A program made the position numbers and the translations under genes. A stretch of 64,000 nucleotides of DNA from Lantana camara (Eukaryota; Streptophyta; Magnoliopsida; Lamiales; Verbenaceae). Below are positions 1 through 11,026 of the stretch, in pieces. The notes under the pieces are model-generated. The model did no database searches, had not been told where the DNA came from, and saw only the letters and a program-made list of their open reading frames with translations. The stretch's first letter is position 1, and each line of letters begins with the position of its first letter. Location: contig CM074865.1 in NCBI GenBank assembly GCA_037501455.1, forward strand, positions 3,979,001 through 4,043,000. Direction: 5' to 3'.

Positions 1-219
1 CTTTTTTCTGTTTCTAGCTTCCTTTTTCTATTATTTAAAAGTACTTTTTTCTCCAAGATCTCCTATCTTTCATTGCTCCAATTTTTTCCAACTTCAACTT
101 CTTCAAGGACAATGTATTTTTTGACAAGCTGTTTCGGCATATCCTTCATCCCATCATTCATTTAGGAGCATTCTTTTTGTTTTAACATAGTTTAATGCTT
201 GGAAACTTCAAAATTGCAG

Positions 220-372
220 GGCCCTCTTTTCCAGCAGCGGCCTTATCCATCACCAGGTGCAGTTCTACGAAAAAATGCTGAAGTTGCTTCACAAAGGAAA
301 AAGCCGGGTTCGCACTACGCACCCATATCCAAGAGAGGAGATGGAAGTGATGGTCTCGGGGATGCTGATTGA
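220..372 (+). CDS. Terminal exon of a PQBP1-like splicing factor gene (copy A, partial)
   Basis: The exon follows a CAG acceptor at 217-219 and encodes 50 residues ending [11 protein letters not shown] before TGA at 370-372. It begins [20 protein letters not shown], the C-terminal tail of plant polyglutamine-binding protein 1 (WW-domain spliceosome-associated protein). The same exon recurs at 30996-31148 in a full gene, differing by a few substitutions. Bases 1-219 are the last intron and match about 30768-30995. The rest of this copy lies to the left of the window, so whether it is intact is unknown. It converges with RLK-A, exactly as the second copy converges with RLK-B. Confidence 0.75.
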   Translation, partial: GPLFQQRPYPSPGAVLRKNAEVASQRKKPGSHYAPISKRGDGSDGLGDAD

Positions 373-1090
373 GTGATGCAACACATCAGTATGTCAACTT
401 CATTGCAGCAAATCTTCAATTGATTATATGGTGACCGGAGTAAATCTTGAACGGGAAACAGAGTGATGTGAATGATGCAGGCCATCGTCATGAACCGCCG
501 GTGTTTGTTCAAGTTGAAGAAGTAACTCATTTGGGGTGCGTGGGGGTGTATGCAGAAATAATGCCTTGTGATGGAATGTGAATGCTTCAATTTTGAGGAT
601 ATAATGTAACATTCTCTGTGTGTTTTCACTTATAAGCATAATACTGCGTTTTTTTTAATCTTTTCACTTATATGGTGGTCGAGAAATGCTTATTGAACTA
701 TTTACATTAGTTGCAACAGTCGATACATTGTAAGAAACATTAATGTGTATATTTAATTTGGCTTAATCTTTTAACTCCCTTTACATATGCACTGTGTTTC
801 TTTTCTTAAATTATTCATTTTATCTTATGATGTGAATGTTTATATATATATATATATATATCATTTTAGCTTGCGATTAATAAATATGTAGAGAAGTAAA
901 AAACCACAACAATGAAAATCGATAAACCACAACAATGAAAATCAACTCCAAAACAAAAGGGTAAAATAGGTATATCAATTCTATTTTTAAATTACATCTT
1001 AGAATTAATAGACAACATTCGTTAAAAGCAATTTTAAAATATAACAGCATACATGTATTTCTGTTCAGGACTTTCTTTTCTGCAAACTTA
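373..1090. other. Intergenic / 3' untranslated region between PQBP1-like copy A and RLK-A
   Basis: This AT-rich sequence aligns along its length with 31149-32147. It contains a (TA)n run at about 841-861, the site where the paralogous region carries a roughly 286-bp inverted-repeat insertion. No coding signal is seen; the short ORFs here are not conserved in codon pattern between the copies. Confidence 0.6.
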
Positions 1091-1437
1091 TCACTTTGCA
1101 AGAAACAAAGTTCTAATCTTTTCCAGTTTTGCCATAGCTTCGCTTATGCTGATCCTCTCCAAAGGCGAAAAGGCTAAACACTCAATCGCGACATGCAGAA
1201 TAGATGACAAACATAGCTCTTTAGCTGAGAACCTGTCTTCCTCTCTTACTAGTAAATTGCTGTCCACAACTCGAGTTACATTGTTTTCTTGCAATGAAAT
1301 GCTAACATAGCTCATGAGGCTCATGTCCTCCCCAAACATGTCGTCGGTCGGCTTCTTTAGGGTGAAAGTCTCGAGCAGCATCACACCGAAACTGTATACG
1401 TCGGAACTGGTTGACACAATGCCTTCAGCTCCATATT
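1091..1437 (-). CDS. RLK-A last exon: C-lobe of the kinase domain
   Basis: 347 nt starting after a CAG acceptor at 1438-1440 and ending at the stop at 1091. It encodes EYGAEGIVSTSSDVYSFGVM, the P+1 loop and subdomain IX of a plant receptor kinase, followed by subdomains X-XI. The upstream exon ends ATGGCACCGG, so splicing restores the MAPEYG motif. RLK-B has an exon of identical length at 32148-32494. Confidence 0.8.
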
Positions 1438-1722
1438 CTGTTTCCACAAATTAAACAAAGACTTAAGCACATCATGAGCTGCAAAAGCCAGAAACCAAGG
1501 GGGAGTTTGAAAGGGCTTCAAAATCTATTTAGATGCAACATTTGAGAGATCATTTCTGAACAGCATTTAGTTCTTTGAAGTTGAAAATGCTTGCAACTAA
1601 AACTTGAAAAATACTGCTAACAGTTCAAAAGGGAAAACTGGAAGTTTTGAAAACTGAATAGACAAATGATTTCTATCTGTGATTGAAATCAGTGAAATCG
1701 AAATGCTGTTTTGAGATGTTAC

Positions 1723-3716
1723 CCGGTGCCATGTAACCGATTGTTGCCAAGGTTCGTGTTTGCACTGTCAAGTCACCTTCACCGAACAGTTTAGCCATAC
1801 CAAAATCGCCAACATGTGCGGTCATATCTTCATCCAGCAGCACGTTACTAGGCTTCAAGTCGCAATGAACAATAGGAAACGTGTATTCCGTATGAAGATA
1901 TTCCAAGGCCAACGCGATGTCTATCATAACATTTAATCTCTGCAACAAATCCAAGAAAAGATTATGCGAATATAGCCACTTCTCCAGGCTCCCATTAGGC
2001 ATGTACTCCAAAACCAAAGCCTTGAAATCTAGATTACTACAACATCCAAGTATCTTGATCAAGTTCCTATGCCTTATTGCTCCTAATACTCGTGTTTCTC
2101 TCTCAAAGCTGTGGCTTACATTTTCTGATTGTAGATTGAAAACTTTTACTGCAACCGTTAGCCCATCGGACAATGTTCCAACGAATACTGAACCGAAGCT
2201 CCCGCTTCCAAGAATGTTGCTCTCGCTGAATCCATTTGTCGCTCGTTGGAGTTCAAAGTAAGAACTTTCTCTCCAAGGATGTGATGACATTTGGCTTGAG
2301 GTTCCTTTTATGTTGCTCATTTTTCTTCTTCTCACTAGAAGAATCAGGAAAACAGCAAACAAGGCTGCTAGAACAACACAAATAGGTGGTATAATGTATT
2401 TCTCAACAGACTTTAAAGTACTTGTTTTGGTTTGTTTTTCACCACAAGGTGGAACTTGGAGACGGGCCGGACCACATAGACCGGAGTTGTTCGAAACGAT
2501 TGAGCTGTAAAATTTGAAAAATTACCTCCCGTAGGAATCGGCCCTTCAAGTCTATTGTAAGAAACATTAAGGTATTTAAGAGCAGAGAGTCCCTCCAAAG
2601 ACTTTGGGATGATTCCTGAAAAATCATTAAAAGAAAGATCCAACGATTCTAAACCTCTTAAACTCCCCATGGACGTTGGAATAGACCCTTGAAATTTATT
2701 GTGAGCCAAAGATAACCAAAACAATGAATCTGCCTTGTCAATAGAACTTGGGATATTCCCTGTGAGCTGATTCCAAGATAAGTCCATTCGTCCCATAGCC
2801 TTAAATTTTCCAATCTCGGATGAGAGAGAGCCGTTTAACCTGTTTGAGGACAAGTTTAAGAACAGGAGATCACTAAGGCTGTACAAACTGGAGGGTACAT
2901 TAGATTCCAATTTGTTGTGATCTAAGTACAATTCTCTCAAGGATTTGAGTTCACCAAAGCATTCAGGAATCAAGCCAGACAACGCGTTGCTGCCAGCGTA
3001 GATGAACCCCAAATCGCTTAACTGGCAAATTTCAATAGGAATGCCTCCTTCGAGCTTGTTGTTAGTAAGATATACACGACCGAGTTTTCTTAAATTTCCC
3101 AGTGTTGGTGGAATTACACCTGTTAACTCATTGTTGTCTAGGGCTAAATCTCCCAAGTTGGTCATGTTGCCAATCTCAAAAGGGATAGGACCTTTAATTC
3201 CGCAAGAAGATGCCGAAAAAGTATGAAGATAATGAGATAAGTTCCCTATTGAGTTAGGTAGTTTACCGTCCATCAAATTTGTAGAAATTCTTATTATCTC
3301 CAAATATCGACAATTTGTCAATGAAGTAAGGAAGTCTGATTCCTTGTTTTGAGATTGTAATGTTAATTTATTGTCTGCAATCGAAACCAACTGCAAGAAT
3401 CTTAGGTTGTCCAAGTTCGGTGTCGGGCCAGAAAAATAATTATTAACCATATCTAACCGTGTAAGACTAGTGGCATTATTGATGCAGCTTGGAATAAGTC
3501 CACTGAGTTTGTTGCCACCCAAATAAAAACCTTGTAGGTTGGGAAGTGAAAGGCCAAATGTTGAAGGAAGATGACCTGAGAACTGATTGCTTGTAAAGGC
3601 CAAGATTTTCGCTGTTGATATGTTGAGGATGGAAGGAGGGATGGGACCAGATAATCCATTGAAGCTGACACTGAATTCCACAAGAATAAGGCTGCCAAGC
3701 TCACTCGGCAATTCAC
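1723..3716 (-). CDS. RLK-A main exon: LRRs, transmembrane helix, kinase N-lobe (1-nt deletion)
   Basis: It opens phase 1 with GELPSELGSL after a CAG acceptor. It carries about 15 LRRs of plant-specific LxGxIP type, an LRR cap, a hydrophobic helix (FAVFLILLV), then the kinase N-lobe with GSGSFGSV, VAVKVF, the non-RD catalytic loop HCDLKPSNVLL and GDFGMAK. Compared with RLK-B, one base is missing around 2494-2498 (GAAACGATTG against GAAAATGATTG). This shifts the frame after TAQSF and gives a stop at 2413. Confidence 0.8.
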
Positions 3717-5058
3717 CTGCCAATTTGATTTAATTTTTACATGTTAAAAAAAAACCACAAGATTAATCTTTGTGGATTTTTAAGTGGAATGGAAGTTTAT
3801 TAATTTATAATGCTAAGAACACATGGAAAATTTACATGGGAATTTTTCGTTATTCGCTAAGACAAAATTATAAAAATCGTCCTATAATTTACACCTTTTC
3901 GGATCTCAATCATTTTTGATATCGTATTTTCAATTTTGTTTTTAAATTAAAAAACTTTTGCAATTTTTATCCGATTTTGGCTCGAAATTGAAAATTCCCC
4001 AATTTTATTGACGTTACATGATTTCAGGCCTGATTTGGAAATTTTTTGGCTGACTGGGCTAAATAAATAGTATGTGGATACCTTGTGAAACTTATAATGT
4101 TGCTTTTGTATTTTGAAATAAACAAGATGCCACAATATATATAAAACTTCAGATAAAATATGTATAGCGAAAATAAAATAAATAAATAATGTATATAGAT
4201 CTATAAAATATATTATCATATTTATCAAAAATCTTAATAAATTAATAAATATATATATAATATTACGACGAAAATTATATATGGTGATGGCGACGGCTCT
4301 CCGCCGCGAAATAACTTCGAGAGCGGCGGCCCAGCGACGGATGCTGATTGTCCGAGCAGGTTTGAAGCGGTGGGATTTGGGGGTGTTGGAGAAAACGTTT
4401 GAAGACTGAGAAAGAATTAGATAAATTAGGACCTGAACGAGAACGAACAAACCCATTTTCCATAACATTTCTCCTAATCTGCTCATATCCACAACCTCCA
4501 TATCTTAATTAATCAATCAAGATTGCCTGGGTGTCTTTTTGTCGAGGGTTGAGAGGGCAGCGGCGGAGCTAGGGGGGGGGGGGGGGGGAGGATGGGATGA
4601 GAGAGATGAATTTGGTGGTTGGTGGGCGGCGGCCTCTTTGCTAGAGAAGATGAACGTTTTCTTATTAATTTATTTTATATGCATTTTTTTTTAATTTTAT
4701 ATGTGTATGTTTTTCTATGTTTATTTATTTCGATTGACACCTTAACCCTCCACGTGAACAGTCATATAAGCTTTACAAACGAGTCAGCAAAAAGAAATTT
4801 TCAATTTGGGCCTGAAATCATGTCATGTCTGTAAAAATTGGGAAATTTTTTAATTTTGAGTCGAAATCAAATGAAAATTGTAAAATTTTTTAAACAATAG
4901 TACAAAATTGAAAACGCAATATTAAGAAAGACTAAAATTCGGAAAGATGTAAGTTATAGGATGATTTTTGCAATTTTGTCTTTCCATCAGAGTACATAAC
5001 AACATGAATCTTATTGTAAAGTTGTAATCTAATCACTTACAAGCAATTGTTAACATAC
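3717..5058. other. Intron and repeats between LRR exons of RLK-A
   Basis: AT-rich intron sequence matching 34578-36112 in RLK-B. It includes a GC-rich patch at about 4270-4640 with a 17-base G run at 4572-4588. No coding exon is seen; ORFs here read through intron sequence. Confidence 0.5.
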
Positions 5059-8000
5059 CTGTGAACTTGTTGTCGTCTAACCATAGAGTGTTCAACATGG
5101 TGAGATTTCCAATTTGCTTAGGTATGTTGCCTGTGAATTTGTTAGGGAAACAAATAATGCTCGTTAAATTTAAAAAAAAAAAAAATCTTGAAATTTTCAA
5201 TTTTAACAAGTTTTATTTGAAAGATGTGCATATATTTGTTATGTTAAAATAAACTGCAGGATTAAATTTAAACGCCAAGGAAACGACGTCGCATTCACTA
5301 ATCCTGAATCCGTTAATCTATAAAAGCATCTGAAGGCTGGGACTTATTCCATGAAAGGGGGAGATTTAACAAATCTTTCCATATGAGACTATGAGCCAAG
5401 CTACAATACCAACTCCGAAAAGGCGGGTTGATTCTCTCAATATCTTTATTCCTTTTTGAATTGTTGCTTAACGGAATTGGCAGAGGCATTGTAATCTTTT
5501 TATTCTTGTAGCTTTGGTTGTTTGGAAGACAAGTTATAAGATATCAGTTTTTTTCTTTTCTTGTTCTCTGTTTCTCACCTCAAATCTCTTTTTTATTTTT
5601 TTTATTTTTAAAGTTACTGAAATATTAAGGGATATCATTACAGAGTCTGTGAAGGTGGGGAGAAAAGAAATCAAAAAACCAAAAAAATACGGAAGGAGAA
5701 AATAAGAAGAAAAAGTAGGGGGAGTCTGTGATTTGGTGGTGGCGCCGGATCTGCGGATTTTGCATATATTTGTTGATCTGCGGATTGGGGTGGCGACGGC
5801 GGTTTTGCACGGTGGTGGTGCCGGTGATTTTGTGTGGTGGGGTTGGGTGGTAGCGGCGGCAATCTTGTTGTGCGTGATTTGTTTCTTGTTCTGATCTTGT
5901 TCAGCGTTTTTTTTCTTTTAATTTTTTATGTATTTTATTGAATATATATATCATTTTTTAATTTGATATATACTATGTTCGGGGAATATTTTTTTTTAAT
6001 TATATGTCAACCCTCTAAGTGTAGGCCATGTAAGTTTTATAAATAAGTCAGCAAAAGAAATTTTCAAATTCGCCCGAATTGAAGCCACAAGGAAAAAATT
6101 AGGATTTTATATAATTTTGAGCTAAATCGAACAATAATTATAAAAAAATTTAAATTGAAGGATAAGATTAAAAACATAATATAAAAATGAATAAGTTTGA
6201 AAAACTGTATGATTTTTACAATTTTATCTATATAAATGCAGCATGGAAAACCATCTTAATTTAAACATTTTCGATATTCGTGTTGAATTTAAACATTTTC
6301 TCTCTAGAGAGGAATGAAATATTTTGGGAATTAGTTGTTGGCATCATAAGATTAAGCAACAGCACTTGTAAGTTTCACTATCCAATAGGCCTCAAGTGCT
6401 CAACTAAGCTTCTTCGTCGACTTTCAAATTTGTGCTCAAGTTATAAGTAGCAGTATACATACCATGGAGGTTGTTGTCCCATAAATACAAGCTTTGAAGC
6501 TTTGTCAACGCGCCAATGGAAGTTGGGATGCTCCCATTTAAATGGTTATTCGACAACCACAGCTCCTCCAACTTGCTGCACTTGTAAATATTGAATGGAA
6601 TTTGGCCACTAAGTTGATTACCAGAGACATGAAGCTCACGAAGCTGTGCAATATGGTTGCACATATCATCTGGCAGCACACCTAACGGAGAACTATTCAT
6701 GAGATCAATGCATTTCATGTAAGAGCCTGTAATAAAACTATACTTAATACTTCCAAGTCCAATATTTCTATTGTTGAAGGGAGATTACCTGAGAAGTGAT
6801 TGTCCGTAAGGTCCAAGATTTCCATTATTGATATGTTAAAGATGGAAATAGGAATGGGACCAGATAAGCCATTGTTGCGGACATACAATTCCACAAGATT
6901 AAGGTTGTCCAGCTCATTTGGTAATTCACCTGCCAAATCAGTTTTGTATGCCATGATCGGTGCAAGAAAACTATAGTTCCAAGTCTAATATTTTTATTGT
7001 TGAAGGAAGATAACCTGACAACTGATTGTTTGAAAGGTCCAAGATTTCCATTGTCGATATGTTGAAGATGGAGAGAGGTAATTCACCTGCCAAATCCATT
7101 GTGTATGCCATGATCGATACAATAAAACTTGGAGAAGCATGGTCAATTTTGCCACTTCAAAGATAATTTTATCACTCGGAGGCTGTCAACATACTCGGAA
7201 GCATGGTAAATCCATTTCTCCTAATCTGCTCATATCCACAACCTCCATATCTTAATTAATCAATCGAGATTGCCTGGGTGTCTTTTTGTCGAGGGTTGAG
7301 AGGGCAGCGGCGGAGCTAGAGGGGGGGGGGGGGGGGGGGGGGGATGAATTTGGTGGTTGGTGGGCGGCGACCTCTTTGCTAGAGATGATGAACGTTTTTT
7401 TTATATGCATATATTGTTTTTAATTTGATATGTATATGTTTTTCTATGTTTATTTATTTCGATTGACACCTTAACCCTCCACATGAACAGTCATATAAGC
7501 TTTACAAATGAGTCAGCAAAAAGAAATTCTCAATTTGGGCACCAATTCCTGTCATGCCAGCAAAAATTGAGATATTTTTTAATTGCGAGTCGAAATCAGA
7601 TGAAAATTGTAAAATTTTTTAAACAAGAGTACAAAATTGAAACTGCAATATCAAGGAGGACTGAAATTCGAAAAGATGTAAGTTATAGGATGACTTTTGC
7701 AATTTTATCTTTCGATTAGAATATATAACAACAAGAATTTTATTGTAAAGTTGTAATCTAATCAATTACAACCGATTCTCAACATAGCTGTGAAATTATT
7801 GTAGTCTAACCATAGGTGGTTCAACATGGTGAGGTTTCCAATTTGCTTAGGTATGTTGCCTGTGAATTTGTTAGGGAAATAAACAATGCTTGTTAAATTG
7901 AAAAAACAAAATATCTTGAATTTTTCAATTTTAACAAGTTTTATTTGAAAGATATGCATTTTACCTCCCTATAATATTAGAAATCAACAAAGAATCCTTT

Positions 8001-9132
8001 ATAAAAGAAGAATTGACACTCTCCTCCCAAAAAAAAAAAAAAAAAGACGTTTTAACCCCCAAAAGGAGGGAGGTGTTGCACACACGGACACATTGTCTTA
8101 ATTTTATTTTTACACTCCAACCACCAATTTTGAGAAAAGAATTTATTTATTTATTTTGAAAAAGCCTAAATCATCCAAAAGGACGTTTATTGCATTTAAA
8201 AAACCAAGTCACATCCAATAAAAATAGAAAATTTTAGGTTAAATGTAATTCGATCGAATCTAACCGATTATAATTAGATCAAATTTGACAGGGTTAAGTT
8301 CGGTTAGAATTACCATGGGAACAAGCTATTAGACCATCAATTCAAAGGCCATAAATAACAACCGCAGCAAACAATATTGCAGGGTCAATGTGGTGCTTAT
8401 ATTAATTACACTAGTCAAGCTTTTATTGATTAAAGAAGATAGACATGTTTTCTTCTCAGATAATGACTCCATTAAAAACAGAGAGGGGAAGAAATATTTT
8501 TGAAATTATTTGTTGGCACTTGGCAGTATAAGATTAAGCAGCAGCCTTTGTAAGTTTCACTATCCGTTTTGCCTCAAGTAAACTTCTACGTCCACTTTCG
8601 AATTTCTGCTCAACTTATAAGAATTAGTATACATACCATGGAGGTTGTTGTTCCCTAGATCCAGCTCGTTAAGCTGTGCCATATTGTTGCACAGATCATC
8701 TGGCAGCACACCTAATGGAGAACTATTCGTGAGATCAATGCATTTCATGTAAGAGCCTGTAATAAAACTATACATCCTAGTCCAATATTTCTATTCTTGA
8801 AGGGAGAGATGACATGAGAACTGATTGTTTGAAAGGTCTAAGATTTCCATTGTTGATATGTTGAAGATGGAGAGTGGTAATTCACCTGCCAAACCCGTTG
8901 TGTATGCAATGATACAAGAAAACATGGAGGGGTATGGTAAAATTTGTCATTCAAAGATAATTTAATTGCCTGGAGGCTGTGGACATACCTGTGAAACTAT
9001 TGTTGTAGAAATATATAGCTCGAAGAGAAGACATGTTGAAGATAAAAGTTGGAATTTTCCCTGTTAGAGAGGTGCCTCGTACACTGAGAATCTGTAGACG
9101 TGAAAGATTGCCAAGTTCCAATGGAATCCCGC
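5059..9132 (-). CDS. RLK-A internal LRR exon cluster (eight small phase-1 exons)
   Basis: Eight exons can be placed by splice sites and by matches to RLK-B. In transcription order they are 9132-8989 (48 aa, GGIPLELGNLSRLQ type), 8885-8814 (24 aa, GELPLSIFNIS type), 8756-8637 (40 aa, shortened SYMKCIDL type), 7859-7788 (24 aa, GNIPKQIGNL type), 7086-7015 (24 aa), 6929-6789 (47 aa), 6726-6463 (88 aa, SYMKCIDL type) and 5130-5059 (24 aa). Each starts with the last two bases of a Gly codon and ends with its first base, so each is frame-neutral. Whether every one is included in mRNA cannot be told from sequence. Confidence 0.65.
5254..5385 (+). pseudogene. Truncated copy of an unidentified ORF captured in the RLK intron
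   Basis: This reads RIKFKRQGNDVAFTNPESVN, then a stop, then KHLKAGTYSMKGGDLTNLSI and the terminal stop. Longer open copies are at 36308-36544 and 42301-42537 on the same strand. The first half of the ORF (about 105-130 bp) is deleted here and an internal Lys codon is TAA. I do not recognise the parent gene. Confidence 0.4.
5640..5890. repeat. GC-rich dispersed repeat, copy 1
   Basis: It begins with an A-rich part (GTGAAGGTGGGGAGAAAA) and continues into a GGCGCCGGATCTGCGG core followed by a GGTGGTGCCGG minisatellite-like part. Related copies are at about 10230-10516 plus 15618-15700, 36780-37020, 39330-39700, 42785-42990 and 45695-46010, all inside RLK introns. The ORFs in it are low-complexity Gly/Pro reading frames and are not genes. 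Confidence 0.55.
7321..7343. repeat. Homopolymer G run (23 G)
   Basis: A pure G run replaces a stretch that in the paralogous copy at about 35597-35650 is an ordinary GGCGGCGGATGAG-type sequence. Similar runs are at 4572-4588 (17 G), 10397-10411 (15 G) and 41645-41667 (23 G). This may be real expansion with deletion, or an unresolved or erroneous stretch in the assembly. Confidence 0.6.
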
Positions 9133-10040
9133 CTAAATATGCAATCGAAAACATGAAATTTTTTCATTTTGTGTCCCGCCTCAAGATAAAAGTATTACTC
9201 GTCAAAGTTAAAGTACCGATTTTTAAAAATGAAGTATAAAAAGGAAAACGAAATAAGTAAGAGTATGGGGAGTGAAGTTAAATTATAAAGTTGAATTTGG
9301 GAGTTAGTATAAACGGGGAGTTGCATGGAATTTTTTTTTCATAGGATGGAGAGTTATGAATTATTGCCCCTAGAGTAACATTTTTAATCTCTTGAACTCT
9401 AAAATTATTACTTTTTATTTTTTTAATCACTCCCTCAAGGTGTTATTGTATATTTGTCTTTTAACTTTTTCTTTTTTTCTCACCATATTTCATTTTTTTT
9501 ATTATATATTTTTATACTTTTTCCATATATTCTGATTTTTATTTTGTATTACCCTTTACATATTTAATTATATTAAAAATAACTATACAATAAATATTAA
9601 CGTAAAAATTTTAATTTAATACACATTTAAATAATAATAATTTCATTATTTGTACCCTCATAGATTAGACCGTGCGTGGATTATAGTATATGTATCAACT
9701 AATAAAATAAAATAATAAAATCTAAATCTAAATATAAAATAAAATCAATGCAGAAGTTGCTGTGGATATTGCTGAGAACAGAGGAAAAGGGAAGCCGGTG
9801 GAAATGTCAGGTTTTTTCTGAAGCAGAGTTGAGTAAACGGCGTCGTTTGGAAAAGCGCGGATCTATTAATAAAAGCATGAACGGAATATTTTTGTCTCCT
9901 TAGCAATTTTGATTAATATTGCAATTAGCCAGTAAACTTCCTTTCTATTGGTTATTATGGCCAGAGACTTATATATATTTGTATGGCTGTACGTTGGGTT
10001 GTTTTTCAGCTTGGAATGAGAATTTGTCTTTCTTCCTCCC

Positions 10041-10072
<32 letters not shown>

Positions 10073-10516
10073 ATATCTGTTATTCCTTTTCTGCTTCTGT
10101 AAGCTTTATTGCACACATACTCTCACGCACTCACTGTGTTGTGATTTGGTTGGTGAGTGAGTCTTTTTGTTACACCATCTTCTTCACTTCCACCCCACCC
10201 CACCCCCAATCCCAAAAGCAAAAGAATTCAGAAGGAATCTGTGAAGGTGGAGAGAAAATAAATAAAAAAACCAAAAAAATACAGGAGGAGAAAAGAAGAA
10301 GAAAATGTAGGGGATGGTGGGGAGTCTGTGATTTGGTGGTGGCGCCGGATCTCCGGATTTTTAATATATTTGTTGATCTGCGGTGGCAGCGGATCCGGGG
10401 GGGGGGGGGGGTCGAAGAACCCAAATTTGGCCCTAAAACGCCATGGGGGCAGGGGGTTGGGGTGGCGGCGGCGGTTTTGTACGGTGGTGGTGCTGGCTAT
10501 TTTGTGTGGTTGGTGG
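9133..10516. other. Intron of RLK-A upstream of the copia insertion
   Basis: AT-rich intron sequence matching 38258-39620 and 44742-45940. It includes a (CT)n tract at about 10047-10071 and another copy of the GC-rich dispersed repeat with a 15-base G run. No exon is seen. Confidence 0.5.
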
Positions 10517-11019
10517 TGTAAAAATATATGAATAACACAGCAGAAAGAAATAAAGAGAACCTGCTGGCCCAAGATCGAACAACCAAAGGGTGGATGAAAA
10601 CAACCAAAAGAAGAATAACCTCAAAAATAAAAGGGAATGATTCAAGAGAAAAATATGTAGGAAAGAAGGCTTTTATTAGAGGACTTTAACTTCTCAAATT
10701 GGCTTCTTACAAATGACAAATACTCACCCCTATTTATACTACTCAAAGGAGAATTCTAGTTCCTAGATATTTTGATACATAATTCTAGATTTCCTAATAA
10801 ACTAATTAGAAGATAATTCTAGATTCTAATACTAAAATATAAATCTAGATTTTTCACTACATAATTCTAGATTCCTAAGATAATTCTAGAGATGATTCTA
10901 GATCCTAATAATGCATGGAGCTATGTAGAAATATCTAGTATAGAGATATTTTGATGGACATATCTAGAATTAGATTATTCTAGATATATTATCCAAAAAA
11001 ATCATCTTTATTTTTAACA
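10517..11019 (-). repeat. Copia 3' LTR (left on this strand)
   Basis: 503 bp, reading TGTTAAAAATAAAG...TTTTTACA on the minus strand. It carries many short TCTAGA/ATCTAG-type motifs. It is identical by inspection to 15115-15617. Confidence 0.93.
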
Positions 11020-11026
11020 CTCCCCC

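Noticed and set aside
10047..10071. (CT)n tract as a possible regulatory element
   Set aside because: A simple microsatellite in an intron; the copy in RLK-B is much shorter, with no sign of function.
9919..10645. Several long overlapping ORFs on both strands with Gly/Trp- or Pro/His-rich translations
   Set aside because: They cross the GC-rich dispersed repeat and the copia LTR, are low-complexity, and change frame between repeat copies.
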